From Planctomycetota bacterium (GTDB taxonomy: Bacteria; Planctomycetota; Phycisphaerae; SM23-33; FEN-1343): a stretch of 8,469 nucleotides of DNA. The stretch is taken from NCBI GenBank assembly GCA_013203365.1, contig JABMQG010000084.1:1-8469 (forward strand). Reading direction: 5' to 3'. Position 1 is the first letter of the stretch, and every line of letters begins with the position of its first letter. A model generated the notes under the pieces. The model made no database searches. It was given only the letters and a program-made list of their open reading frames with translations, and was not told where the DNA came from. Positions 1 through 6,931 of the stretch are shown one piece after another. A program made the position numbers and the translations under genes.

Positions 1-1
1 A

Positions 2-356
2 ACTGCTCCGCGTACGATAACAAAAGTCCTTGAACACACGCGACGCTTGGTCCGTCCGCTCCCACTCGGCCTCAGCGATGCTCAACTCTTCGGCAATCGC
101 GACCGCCAGACGAGAATTCTTCGCCAGCTTGCCCAACACGTAATCCACGCCGTTGGCTTCGCAGAAGGCCATGATCGCCATCGCGGTGATCGGCAAAGCA
201 CTCAGCCGCCCGCCCCAGCAAGGCGATGGCCTGCTCGGTCTTGTCCAGCAGCACCACCCCGGCGTCAGAGGTGATCGTCCCGCCGTTGAAGTCGGCGACG
301 ACAAAACGCATGCCCAGGATCTTGAACTTGATCGCATCCGTGCTACACTGTGTCAT
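2..356 (-). pseudogene. IS1380-family transposase, internally deleted and frame-shifted, 3' part outside the window
   Basis: Transposases of this family cut and rejoin the ends of their own element using an RNase H-like DDE fold. From the ATG at 356 the first 59 codons match the typical N terminus, with the stretch VVADFNGGTITSDAGVVLL at residues 19-37 and an ADHRD motif at 55-59. Continuing in that frame gives an arginine-rich, unfamiliar tail that stops near 72. A different frame, open from 178 down to the window edge (59 codons, no stop), reads AIMAFCEANGVDYVLG and later ASRVFKDFCYRTRSS. Both resemble the central part of IS1380 transposases, normally far downstream of the N terminus. The gene has therefore lost a large internal segment at about 176-182, and the join is out of frame. 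AAGGA about ten bases before the ATG supports the start. Family assignment is by recognised motifs, not by a search. Confidence 0.82.
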
Positions 357-371
357 AATTCGGCCGTCCTT

Positions 372-411
372 CCGTGGTCTCTAAGTACTTGATAAACATA
401 GAATACCACGG
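372..411. repeat. Inverted repeat CCGTGGT / ACCACGG upstream of the transposase
   Basis: CCGTGGT at 372-378 pairs with ACCACGG at 405-411 around a 26-base AT-rich spacer that contains the palindrome AAGTACTT at 383-390. It lies 16 bases upstream of the transposase ATG, inside the IS leader. It could act as a transposase-binding or regulatory site, or form a hairpin in the leader transcript. Only the symmetry is directly seen. Confidence 0.4.
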
Positions 412-435
412 TTTGATGGCCGATTCTTTAGCCTA

Positions 436-448
436 CCGGTGAGAAATG
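436..448 (+). repeat. 13-bp motif CCGGTGAGAAATG, probable IS1380 end, left copy
   Basis: This 13-base sequence recurs exactly, as its reverse complement, at 1016-1028. It sits just upstream of the IS1380 transposase remnant, where a terminal inverted repeat is expected. The match does not extend by even one base on either side, although both copies have TAG eight bases past the motif (CTAG here, TTAG in the other copy). Confidence 0.5.
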
Positions 449-480
449 GCTACTAGCGTACCGCCCGTAAGACGCCAATA

Positions 481-511
481 GTCGGCCCGATGCATCTTCG
501 TTCAGGCCGAC
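481..511 (-). terminator. Possible hairpin at the end of the receiver-domain gene, without a clear U-tract
   Basis: On the minus strand GTCGGCC (511-505) and GGCCGAC (487-481) form a perfect 7-bp GC-rich stem around a 17-base loop that contains the gene's TGA stop. The following transcript reads UAUUGGCG, so the usual run of U is missing. It may be a weak terminator, a 3' stabilising hairpin, or chance. Confidence 0.3.
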
Positions 512-915
512 ACCGCTGTTTGTTCCACGGTCGGTTCGGTCTTTTGTCTGGCCGTGTCAATAGCCGAGATGATCGCGGTATGCAGTTCCCAGGCATGCAG
601 TACCGGCTTTAGCAGTAGATCATCTCCGCCTCTCCGCCAAGCCCGCCACGCCGCATCGAAACGGTCGAGCTGTCCGGTCAGAAGAACCGCTGGCCTGGGA
701 TGCAAGTCTTGCAGTTGCAGGAAAATATCGTCAGGATGCTTTTCAGCCAGCTCGCTGCACAAGACCAGTACGTCGGGCTTCCAATGGGACGCAAGGTCCA
801 AGGCCTCGTCCAGCAAAGCCTCTGCCAAAACCTGATGACCGTGGCTGGCAAGAAATCGGGAAGCGCGCTCAATAAATCGACGGTCAGAATCACAAATCAA
901 TATCTTCAAAGACAC
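502..915 (-). CDS. Stand-alone receiver-domain protein lacking the phosphoacceptor aspartate (pseudo-receiver)
   Basis: The 137-residue product is a single response-regulator receiver fold with no DNA-binding or enzymatic output domain. ILICDSD (residues 5-11) supplies the acidic pocket, T80 in AVLLTG matches the conserved Thr, and K103 in DDLLLKP matches the conserved Lys. The usual pattern PDxxxxD reads PDVLVLC here, so Cys53 replaces the aspartate that is normally phosphorylated. The short tail (about 120-137) is polar. I chose the GTG at 915 because AAGGAG lies six bases upstream and the beta-1 strand begins immediately after; the in-frame start at 936 would place the ribosome site inside the gene. 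It may be a phosphorylation-independent partner protein, perhaps regulating the polysaccharide genes upstream on the same strand. That role is inferred from position only, and 294 bases separate it from the glycosyltransferase. Confidence 0.78.
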   Translation of the reverse strand: MSLKILICDSDRRFIERASRFLASHGHQVLAEALLDEALDLASHWKPDVLVLCSELAEKHPDDIFLQLQDLHPRPAVLLTGQLDRFDAAWRAWRRGGDDLLLKPVLHAWELHTAIISAIDTARQKTEPTVEQTAVSA

Positions 916-921
916 ATAAAA

Positions 922-927
922 CTCCTT
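922..927 (-). promoter_or_regulatory. Ribosome binding site AAGGAG for the pseudo-receiver gene
   Basis: AAGGAG on the minus strand lies six bases before the GTG at 915. It decides the start in favour of GTG over the longer in-frame opening at 936. Confidence 0.75.
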
Positions 928-1015
928 CCACTTCAAGGCCCGATCCCTCTGATGATCTGTTTGTAAAAATATCGGTCGAATCTTCCATGTAACTTAACTT
1001 AGAGCCCCTAACCCG

Positions 1016-1028
1016 CATTTCTCACCGG
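1016..1028 (-). repeat. 13-bp motif CCGGTGAGAAATG, inverted right copy
   Basis: This is the exact reverse complement of 436-448. Together the two copies bracket 567 bases holding the whole pseudo-receiver gene. It may be a solo IS end left by a second, now deleted, IS1380-like element, or the other end of a small unit that includes the receiver gene. In the rest of the gene gap at 916-1209 I see no gene, only an AT-rich stretch at about 961-1000 that could hold the receiver gene's promoter and a GC-rich palindromic patch near 1100-1113. Confidence 0.45.
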
Positions 1029-1209
1029 GTGAAGAGTTACGGTTTTGATTGCGGCGGATTGGCCGAAAGAGCGGTTGTGCGGTGCAGGAGATCGGCTGGC
1101 GGCCGGCCGGCGTACAATGTGTCGTCTCGTCTTGTCGGTGTCTTCCCCAGGGGCAGGGCCGCTTCCATTGCATGAATGCCCCGTAGTTCGATAACGGCAA
1201 ACGGTCGCC

Positions 1210-2427
1210 TCACTGCTCGAGTATCTGCTGGTATCGCCCCAGGCCGATGGCCTTGGTGTAGTTGGCTTCAAACACTCCACGGGCCTGTTGCCCCAGGCGC
1301 CTGGTCAGGTCGCGGTCATCCGCCCAGCGGAGGATCGTTTGCTGAAGCGCCTCGCAGTCACCGTTGGCAACGATCTCGCCGCCGCCTCCTTCGCGAAGCA
1401 TGCGGGCGATCTCGCCGCGGCCGCTGCCCTGATACAGCATGGCCCTGCCGGCTGCCATGATGCCGTATGCCTTGCTGGGTACGATCAGGCCTTCGAAACC
1501 GTCTCTGAGGCTGACAAAGTGTGCATCGCCCAGGGTTAGGGACTGCCCCAAACGTTCTCGATGCAAGTAGTCCGTCACGCGTAGGTTTTTGAGCCTGTGT
1601 TCGTCGCGGAAGGTCTCGATCTGCCGGCGCCGGACGCCGCCGCCTACGAACAGGAACCGAATATCGTTACGATCTTGCAGGTTGCGGGCCACCTGCAGGA
1701 TGTCGTCGAACTGATGTCCCACACCCATATTCCCCGAGTACATCAGGACGAATTCATCGCTGTATCCCAACTGCTTGCGTAAAGGGTTCTGCTCTGCCGG
1801 GAGGGGGCGGATGGCGCTCTCGTCGGCCCAGTTCTGAATGATGGCGATCTTGCGCGGATCTATGCCGTATCGGGCCACTACCTCAGCCATGCAGCGGCCC
1901 AGCACGACAACTGTTGCGGCGCCCTGCATGGCATAACGGGTCAGCCGGCGCATCAAGCGCGCGGGCAAACCGTTCGCGCTCAGCAGGCCTGCCCGAATCG
2001 CCACGTCGGGGTACAGGTCCATCAGCACGTAGACGTACTGCTCCCGGCGGATGAACTTTAGTGCCAAACCAATAACTGGAAACATCGGCGGGCTGGTCAG
2101 CACGACGAGCTTGTCCGCCCTCGGGGCCGTCAGGGCCGAAACGAACGCACCGACTACGTAGCTGGCGTTATCCGCCAGCCGGCCCAACACGGATCTCTTT
2201 CCGAAGCTGGGGCCCCATACCCGCCGGATCAGGACGCCGCTGATCCACTGCCGCTCGGGCAATCGTCGCCCCCCGCCTTCATAGTGCCCGCTGGTGGCGA
2301 TCGCCTCCACCTGGTGCCCCACCCGCGCCAGGTGAAAGGCCAGATCACTGAGAATCTGAGAAACGGCGTCCTTGCTGGGGTAAAAGAACGTGTGCAGGAA
2401 TCGAAAACGCATAGAACTCGCTCTCAT
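1210..2427 (-). CDS. GT4-family glycosyltransferase, WbuB/WcaI-like
   Basis: The 405-residue protein has the two Rossmann-like halves of GT-B glycosyltransferases and should add a nucleotide-activated sugar to a lipid-linked glycan at the inner face of the membrane. The N-terminal half has FFYPSKDAVSQILSDLAFHL (14-33), LTSPPMFPVIGLALKF (110-125), a hydrophobic patch usual for membrane-associated members, and YVLMDLYPDVAIRAGLL (133-149). The C-terminal donor-binding half has YSGNMGVGHQFDDI (229-242), FLFVGGG (258-264), and EGLIVPSKAYGIMAAGR (312-328), where GT4 enzymes contact the NDP-sugar. The ATG at 2427 overlaps the preceding stop as ATGA, implying translational coupling. An in-frame ATG at 2412 is an alternative and gives a more typical N terminus, MRFRFLHTFFYPS. 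Family placement is firm; the sugar is unknown. WbuB adds L-FucNAc in E. coli O26, which would suit an amino-deoxy sugar cluster. Confidence 0.9.
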   Translation of the reverse strand: MRASSMRFRFLHTFFYPSKDAVSQILSDLAFHLARVGHQVEAIATSGHYEGGGRRLPERQWISGVLIRRVWGPSFGKRSVLGRLADNASYVVGAFVSALTAPRADKLVVLTSPPMFPVIGLALKFIRREQYVYVLMDLYPDVAIRAGLLSANGLPARLMRRLTRYAMQGAATVVVLGRCMAEVVARYGIDPRKIAIIQNWADESAIRPLPAEQNPLRKQLGYSDEFVLMYSGNMGVGHQFDDILQVARNLQDRNDIRFLFVGGGVRRRQIETFRDEHRLKNLRVTDYLHRERLGQSLTLGDAHFVSLRDGFEGLIVPSKAYGIMAAGRAMLYQGSGRGEIARMLREGGGGEIVANGDCEALQQTILRWADDRDLTRRLGQQARGVFEANYTKAIGLGRYQQILEQ

Positions 2428-3563
2428 ATTTCCGCCGGCACGTCCGTAGGCAACTGCACGTTGCCTGTCTGTGGGTCTTCCTTGTGGCCGCCGTTTTGCG
2501 ACAGCTTGTCCTGGCAGTGCCGGGCAAAGTACCAGTGCACCCATATGCTGTAACCAGCAAACATGACGGCCAACAGGCACAGAACCACCAGACGCACCCA
2601 GTCGGTGTGCCAGGCGTATATCCAACCCCCCAGGCAGCAGGTAAGAATAAGAATGTCCTGCACCCGCGTGACCCGTGCATGGCTCCATCCGCAACGGACC
2701 AGAAGATGGAAATGGAATTCCCTGTGCGGCTTCGTCGGGTTGGCACCCTGGAGAATACGCTTGATTATGGAGAAAACGGGGTCGTAAATGAACAATGCCC
2801 ACGGAAGGATAAACGCAACCCAAGGCACCTGGGTACGCGCCCCGCCGATGAGCGTTAGCATCGCAAACCCGAATCCCAGTGTGGTCGAGCCTGTATCGCC
2901 CATAAACAACTTGTTGTCGCTGGATGTATTGTGCGGCACAAAGCCCATGCATGCCCCAGCCAGGGCGGCGGCCGAAAAAACACTGTTACCGCTGTGGGCG
3001 TACAGCAGCAGCAAAGCGATGGTAATCCCGCCGAACATGCCTTGAGTGGCGGCTTGCCCGTCTATGCCATCCATGAAGTTGTAAAAATTCACGAACGCCA
3101 CGACGAACAAAGTCGCTATAAACACCCCCACCCAGCCGGTTATATCAATAGTCAAGTAAGGCAGGCCGAGGTCATGTGGCGCCAGTCCGATCATCCGGAT
3201 GCACAAAAACGCCACAAGCACGTGCGCCACTATCCTTGGCAGGGGGGGGATGGGCCAGATGTCGTCGACGAAACTCGCCAAGGCCACCAACGCACCGATA
3301 CCTATTGTGATAAGGAACGACCAGGTTGGAGAGAACACGAAAAGGACGCCCACCAAGGCACCGAGCACGATCGCAACCCCGCCCGTCCGCGGTGTGGGAA
3401 TGGTGTGGCTGGAACGCTCCGAGGGATTGTCCATCAGTTTCAGGCGGACACTGATTCTCCGCAAGGGGAAACACAACAAATATGCCGCCGCCGCCGAAAT
3501 GATCGCTGCCAGCGGCATCCGCCAGACCGACGGTCCTATAAGCTTATAAAGAAAAGCTGGCAC
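2424..3563 (-). CDS. Polyprenyl-phosphate sugar-1-phosphate transferase, WecA/WbpL-like (PF00953)
   Basis: This 379-residue polytopic membrane protein should start glycan synthesis by moving a HexNAc-1-phosphate from a UDP-sugar to undecaprenyl phosphate. Hydrophobic segments cover most of residues 13-345. The family motifs are in order: DNPSERSSHTIPTPRTGG (45-62), FVDD (98-101) with the metal-binding Asp pair, NFYNFMDGIDG (159-169), FMGDTGS (220-226), YDPVFSIIKR (260-269), and the His-rich cytosolic loop HREFHFH (280-286). The RSSHTIPTPR and HREFHFH forms favour the WbpL/WecA branch over MraY. The C-terminal tail (352-379) is hydrophilic. Translation most likely starts at the GTG at 3563, with AAGGAG nine bases upstream. 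The gene follows the aminotransferase by 52 bases and its stop overlaps the next start. The exact donor sugar cannot be read from sequence. Confidence 0.92.
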   Translation of the reverse strand: MPAFLYKLIGPSVWRMPLAAIISAAAAYLLCFPLRRISVRLKLMDNPSERSSHTIPTPRTGGVAIVLGALVGVLFVFSPTWSFLITIGIGALVALASFVDDIWPIPPLPRIVAHVLVAFLCIRMIGLAPHDLGLPYLTIDITGWVGVFIATLFVVAFVNFYNFMDGIDGQAATQGMFGGITIALLLLYAHSGNSVFSAAALAGACMGFVPHNTSSDNKLFMGDTGSTTLGFGFAMLTLIGGARTQVPWVAFILPWALFIYDPVFSIIKRILQGANPTKPHREFHFHLLVRCGWSHARVTRVQDILILTCCLGGWIYAWHTDWVRLVVLCLLAVMFAGYSIWVHWYFARHCQDKLSQNGGHKEDPQTGNVQLPTDVPAEI

Positions 3564-3572
3564 GTCTTGCTG

Positions 3573-3578
3573 CTCCTT
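3573..3578 (-). promoter_or_regulatory. Ribosome binding site AAGGAG for the WecA/WbpL-like gene
   Basis: AAGGAG on the minus strand lies nine bases before the GTG at 3563. A nearby ATG at 3582 is out of frame, so this site fixes a GTG start. Confidence 0.7.
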
Positions 3579-3615
3579 CCATGGCGGCTTGCCGAAGGCA
3601 GTTGTATTACCGCTC

Positions 3616-4761
3616 TTACCCGGACGGCTTCTTTGTGTGAACCCTTGTTAGAGCTTTTTGCAGTTCCGTACCGACACGCCGAATCTGCTCAGTGGTGATG
3701 TCGGCGAAGAACGGAAGGGCGATCGTGCGGGCCGCGACGGCTTCGGTCACCGGAAAATCACTTGCACGGGTGCCTAGGGCCTCCATGACGTACGGCTGCA
3801 AGTGCACCGGTGGAAAGTAATTTCCGCAGCCAACGCCCGCCTGCCGCAAATGGCACATAACGGCGTCGCGATCAGTTTCGGTGAAGGCGTCGGCCAGGCG
3901 GATGACATAAACGAACCAACTGGCCTTATGTGGGTCGGCCATGGGAGGCAGATGGACCTGCTCGACTTCTGCCAGCACCTGGTTGTACATTGCCGCTGCC
4001 TGTCGTCGTTTGACGAGAATCTCGTCCAGCCGGTGCATCTGCGCTTCTCCCAACGCGGCTTGGATCTCACTCATGCGGTAATTGTGACCCAACCGGGAGT
4101 GGCTTAGCCAAACCATCGAATCGCGGCCTTGGTTGCGCAGGCAAACGCACAGGTCGCGTATTTCTTCGCTGTCGGTGACGATCATCCCACCCTCACCGGT
4201 GGTGATCTGCTTGTTAGGATAGAAGCCGAATACGCCGCATTGGCCGAAATTGCCAGCCGGACGAGCGCCCAAAGCCCCGCCCAGGGCCTCACAGCAATCC
4301 TCAATCATGGCCAGGCCGTGCTTGCGGGCGATCGCCTCGTAACGATCCATGAAAGCGCAGTTGCCGAAGACGTTCACCGGCAGCAGGGCCTTGGTCCGAG
4401 GCGTGATCGCCGCTTCGATCGCCTCCGCGTCCAGGTTGTAGCTCTCCTGGTCTATGTCCACGAAAACGGGCTTGGCACGCTCCTGCAGGATACAGTTGGT
4501 CGTCGCTACAAAGGTGAACGGCGTTGTGATTACCTCGTCGCCTTCGCCGATCCCTAGCGTCTTGATGCACAGGTGCAATCCGCTGGTACCGCTGTTGACG
4601 CTGATGCCGAATCGCCGACCCGCCCGCTTCGCCACGAGGGCCTCGAACGCCTCCGCACGCGGGCCTAGACTCAAACGGCTGGTCTGCAGTACGGCGGCCA
4701 CGGCGTCACGCTCGGCGTCCGTGATGCTCGGACTCGATAGGGCAATTGGCTCGTCCTTCAA
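3616..4761 (-). CDS. DegT/DnrJ/EryC1/StrS family PLP-dependent sugar aminotransferase
   Basis: The enzyme should transfer an amino group from glutamate to a keto-sugar nucleotide, probably the 4-keto product of the dehydratase encoded just upstream. In the 381-residue form the cofactor-binding SGTSGLH is at 57-63, IEDCCEALGG (153-162) includes the Asp that holds the pyridine nitrogen, and FGFYPNKQITTGEGG (178-192) carries the Schiff-base Lys184. GHNYRMSEIQAALG (225-238) and NYFPPVHLQP (314-323) are further family hallmarks. The start is uncertain. I prefer the TTG at 4761, preceded by AGAGAGG at seven bases, because the protein then begins KDEPIALSSPSIT as relatives do; a TTG at 4797 would add 12 residues but has no clear ribosome site. 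Close functional types are PglE, PseC and WbpE-like 4- or 3-aminotransferases. The reaction class is firm, the substrate inferred from the neighbour. Confidence 0.93.
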   Translation of the reverse strand: MKDEPIALSSPSITDAERDAVAAVLQTSRLSLGPRAEAFEALVAKRAGRRFGISVNSGTSGLHLCIKTLGIGEGDEVITTPFTFVATTNCILQERAKPVFVDIDQESYNLDAEAIEAAITPRTKALLPVNVFGNCAFMDRYEAIARKHGLAMIEDCCEALGGALGARPAGNFGQCGVFGFYPNKQITTGEGGMIVTDSEEIRDLCVCLRNQGRDSMVWLSHSRLGHNYRMSEIQAALGEAQMHRLDEILVKRRQAAAMYNQVLAEVEQVHLPPMADPHKASWFVYVIRLADAFTETDRDAVMCHLRQAGVGCGNYFPPVHLQPYVMEALGTRASDFPVTEAVAARTIALPFFADITTEQIRRVGTELQKALTRVHTKKPSG

Positions 4762-4768
4762 ACTAAAA

Positions 4769-4775
4769 CCTCTCT
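4769..4775 (-). promoter_or_regulatory. Ribosome binding site AGAGAGG for the aminotransferase gene
   Basis: AGAGAGG on the minus strand ends seven bases before the TTG at 4761. No comparable site precedes the other in-frame TTG at 4797, so it argues for the shorter protein. Confidence 0.55.
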
Positions 4776-4870
4776 TAGCAGCAAGGCCCGATTCCAATTG
4801 CCAATATCATAATTTCACTGCGAGGGCAACAACCGGGTCTGGAGAAATGGCACGACTGAATCAGGTTGCC

Positions 4871-4887
4871 TCGACCTCGACGGTCGA
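4871..4887. repeat. Perfect small hairpin TCGACC-TCGAC-GGTCGA between dehydratase and aminotransferase genes
   Basis: A 6-bp stem with a 5-base loop lies in the 161-base gap between the dehydratase stop and the aminotransferase TTG, the widest gap among the four sugar-metabolism genes. There is no U-run after it on the minus strand, so a terminator is unlikely. It could be an RNA-processing or stability element, or chance in GC-rich DNA. Confidence 0.3.
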
Positions 4888-4922
4888 CTGGGATACGCTG
4901 CCATCTGCCTGTTCCGGCGGGT

Positions 4923-6863
4923 TCAGCGGCTCGTATCAGGCACCAGGGTCCGCAAGCAGCAAACAATCTGGTCGCGGTCTTGTGTGTTGACCAACTTCTC
5001 CAGTTCCTTCATGCCGGCCAGTAGTTCATCCCAATCCATCTGGCACGTGCGCCAGACACGCACCTTCTCGTGCACAGTCTCGACGATATCTTCCCCTTGG
5101 GTACGCAACTTCTCAAAGAGTTTCTCGCCTGGCCGGATTCCAGTGAATACTATCTCGATGTCTTCTTCGGGCCGAAAACCCGACAGTGTGATGAGGTCAC
5201 GGGCTAGATCGACGATCTTGACCGGTTCGCCCATGTCCAGAAGGAAGATCTGCCCGCCAGCACCGGTGGCGGCAGCCTGTAAGACCAACTGACTCGCCTC
5301 GGAAATGGTCATGAAGTACCGGGTCATATCCGGATGCGTGACTCGAACCGGGCCGCCTTCGGCAATCTGCTTCTTAAAAATGGGTACCACGCTGCCGGCT
5401 GAATCCAGCACGTTACCAAACCGTACGGCCTTGAATTGGGTCTTGCACCCTGCTCGTCCATTAAGGCCCTGCACGTATAACTCAGCCACGCGCTTGCTGC
5501 AGCCCATGATGCTCGAAGGGTTGACGGCCTTGTCGGTGGAGATCATCACAAACTCGTCCGTCCCGCAGGCACAGGCGGCGTCCGCGACGTTCCGAGTGCC
5601 AAAGATGTTATTCTTCAACGCCTCGCAGGGGTTTCGCTCCATCAAAGGCACATGCTTGTGAGCGGCTGCATGAATGACGACTTCCGGGCGATGCTCCTTG
5701 AAGATTGTCTCTACCCGAGCCCTATCGTATATGTCGCAAATCACCCCCGTGACCGCTATGCCGCCACAGCGATCCTGTAACTCGTTTTCGATCTCGAACA
5801 GCGGCGTCTCTGCCTGCTCCAGCAGGATCAATCGAGATGGACCTATGGTCGCGATCTGTCGGCACATTTCGCTGCCAATGCTGCCGCCGGCGCCGGTAAC
5901 GAGCACGCGACGATGGGAAATGAAGCGGGAAATAGCCTCGTGGTCGAGGTTTACGGTCTCCCGGCCAAGAAGATCGTTAATGTCAACCTCGCGAATCTGG
6001 CTGACAGTAAAACGCTCATTGATCAGGTCGCTTACACCGGGCATGGCCTTGAACTTAAGGTTTGTACCGCGGCACAAACTCACGACACGTCGCAACTGCT
6101 TCTGAGAGGCAGACGGCATGGCGATGAGAATCTCATCGATTTCATATTCCTCGCACAGCTGCTTAATCTGATCGGTGGTACCCAGCACGCCAACGCCATG
6201 AATATTGAGTCCCTGCTTGGTCGGGTCATCATCCACCAGACCGATCACGCGATAACGCTCCTCATCCATCCGGTTGATCTCTCGGATGAGTGTCTCGGCG
6301 GCATTGCCGGCACCGACGATCATCACCCGATTGACCCCCTCCGCCGAGATAGGCCGAAGTTCTTCGTGATAGATCCGCACCCCCAGCCGCGCAACGCAGA
6401 CAAGAAAGACCGTTGAAAGGAAATCCAGCATCAATACGCCACGGCTGTAACTGTAAAGCCTTTCTCGCCCTAGCAATTGAGGCAGGTAATATGTCAGTAC
6501 AACGACAACAAAGGTGACCACTAGGAAAATCCATGACGCTTCCAGGATTCGCCAGACGTCATGAATGCTGGCGTATCGCCACCTGTCGCGAAGCAGCTTC
6601 AGTGAGGCAAATATGATGCTCTTAGTAACGAGTATATAGGGAAGAAATGGCAAAAATTGCTTGTAGAACCACCGCCCGTCCTGACTGCCGGGAATACCCG
6701 CATCGAACCGAACGAGGAATGCCGCAAGAAAGGCCAGTGCAAACAAGATGTTATGAGCGACAAGGTTGGTCGTCAGCCGATGCTGTGCCATAAGCGACTC
6801 CAGCACGGTGAAACACCGCCCCAATCGCCCGTCCCGTAAGTTTTGCCGCTTGGCCACTGCCAT
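4923..6863 (-). CDS. Membrane-bound NDP-sugar 4,6-dehydratase, FlaA1/CapD/WbpM type
   Basis: This 646-residue protein has the full architecture of large FlaA1/CapD-type enzymes. Four hydrophobic segments lie at about 36-52, 70-89, 110-128 and 143-160. A first Rossmann-like domain carries VGAGNAAE (183-190), and a catalytic SDR domain begins with the NAD(P)-binding TGAGGSIG (323-330). The active site reads STDKAVNPSSIMGCSKR (442-458): Met453 stands where ordinary SDR enzymes have Tyr, followed by Lys457, which is the Ser-Met-Lys arrangement of WbpM-like dehydratases. The known reaction is UDP-GlcNAc to UDP-4-keto-6-deoxy-HexNAc, matching the aminotransferase encoded next. The ATG at 6863 gives the longest form but has a poor ribosome site; ATG 6791 (Met25) has TGGAG six bases upstream and begins close to the first membrane segment, so the true protein may be 622 residues. 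It follows the TPR gene by 68 bases. Confidence 0.94.
   Translation of the reverse strand: MAVAKRQNLRDGRLGRCFTVLESLMAQHRLTTNLVAHNILFALAFLAAFLVRFDAGIPGSQDGRWFYKQFLPFLPYILVTKSIIFASLKLLRDRWRYASIHDVWRILEASWIFLVVTFVVVVLTYYLPQLLGRERLYSYSRGVLMLDFLSTVFLVCVARLGVRIYHEELRPISAEGVNRVMIVGAGNAAETLIREINRMDEERYRVIGLVDDDPTKQGLNIHGVGVLGTTDQIKQLCEEYEIDEILIAMPSASQKQLRRVVSLCRGTNLKFKAMPGVSDLINERFTVSQIREVDINDLLGRETVNLDHEAISRFISHRRVLVTGAGGSIGSEMCRQIATIGPSRLILLEQAETPLFEIENELQDRCGGIAVTGVICDIYDRARVETIFKEHRPEVVIHAAAHKHVPLMERNPCEALKNNIFGTRNVADAACACGTDEFVMISTDKAVNPSSIMGCSKRVAELYVQGLNGRAGCKTQFKAVRFGNVLDSAGSVVPIFKKQIAEGGPVRVTHPDMTRYFMTISEASQLVLQAAATGAGGQIFLLDMGEPVKIVDLARDLITLSGFRPEEDIEIVFTGIRPGEKLFEKLRTQGEDIVETVHEKVRVWRTCQMDWDELLAGMKELEKLVNTQDRDQIVCCLRTLVPDTSR
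6798..6802 (-). promoter_or_regulatory. Possible ribosome binding site TGGAG for an internal dehydratase start
   Basis: TGGAG on the minus strand lies six bases before the in-frame ATG at 6791. It makes Met25 a serious rival to the ATG at 6863, whose upstream sequence has only a distant AGAAGA. Confidence 0.4.
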
Positions 6864-6931
6864 AATGTACTGGAAGATCTTCTTTTATGTAGTCAGTGTA
6901 TCTTTAGCGTCGGCTCAAAACCGCATCGAGT

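Larger units (their letters stand above)
1..452 (-). mobile_element. Remnant of an IS1380-family insertion sequence, cut by the window edge
   Basis: This stretch holds the upstream end and part of the transposase gene of an IS1380-type element that continues past the left edge. The transposase pieces read leftwards from 356. About 80 bases upstream of its ATG lies the motif CCGGTGAGAAATG (436-448), which I take as the terminal region of the element because a reverse-complement copy occurs at 1016-1028. A small inverted repeat, TAGCC (429-433) and GGCTA (448-452), brackets this motif. The gene is internally deleted, so the element cannot encode a working transposase. The outer boundary at about 452 is approximate; I could not define a target-site duplication. 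Confidence 0.6.

Noticed and set aside
1100..1113. GC-rich GGCCGGCCGG-type palindrome downstream of the glycosyltransferase as an operon terminator
   Set aside because: Self-complementary GC runs are expected in this composition, there is no loop of usable size, and no U-tract follows.
994..1280. Two short minus-strand frames between the receiver and glycosyltransferase genes
   Set aside because: Both have low-complexity, Arg/Pro-rich translations, no ribosome site and no recognisable motif; one also overlaps the end of the glycosyltransferase.
2428..2952. In-frame upstream extension of the GT4 glycosyltransferase by 175 codons
   Set aside because: It lies inside the WecA/WbpL-like gene in another frame, shows no family features, and the ATG at 2427 overlapping the previous stop gives a normal-length enzyme.
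2931..3698. Long plus-strand open frame of 255 codons opposite the WecA/WbpL-like gene
   Set aside because: It is antisense to a clearly conserved membrane enzyme, has a His/Arg/Gln-rich composition typical of a shadow frame, and has no convincing ribosome site.
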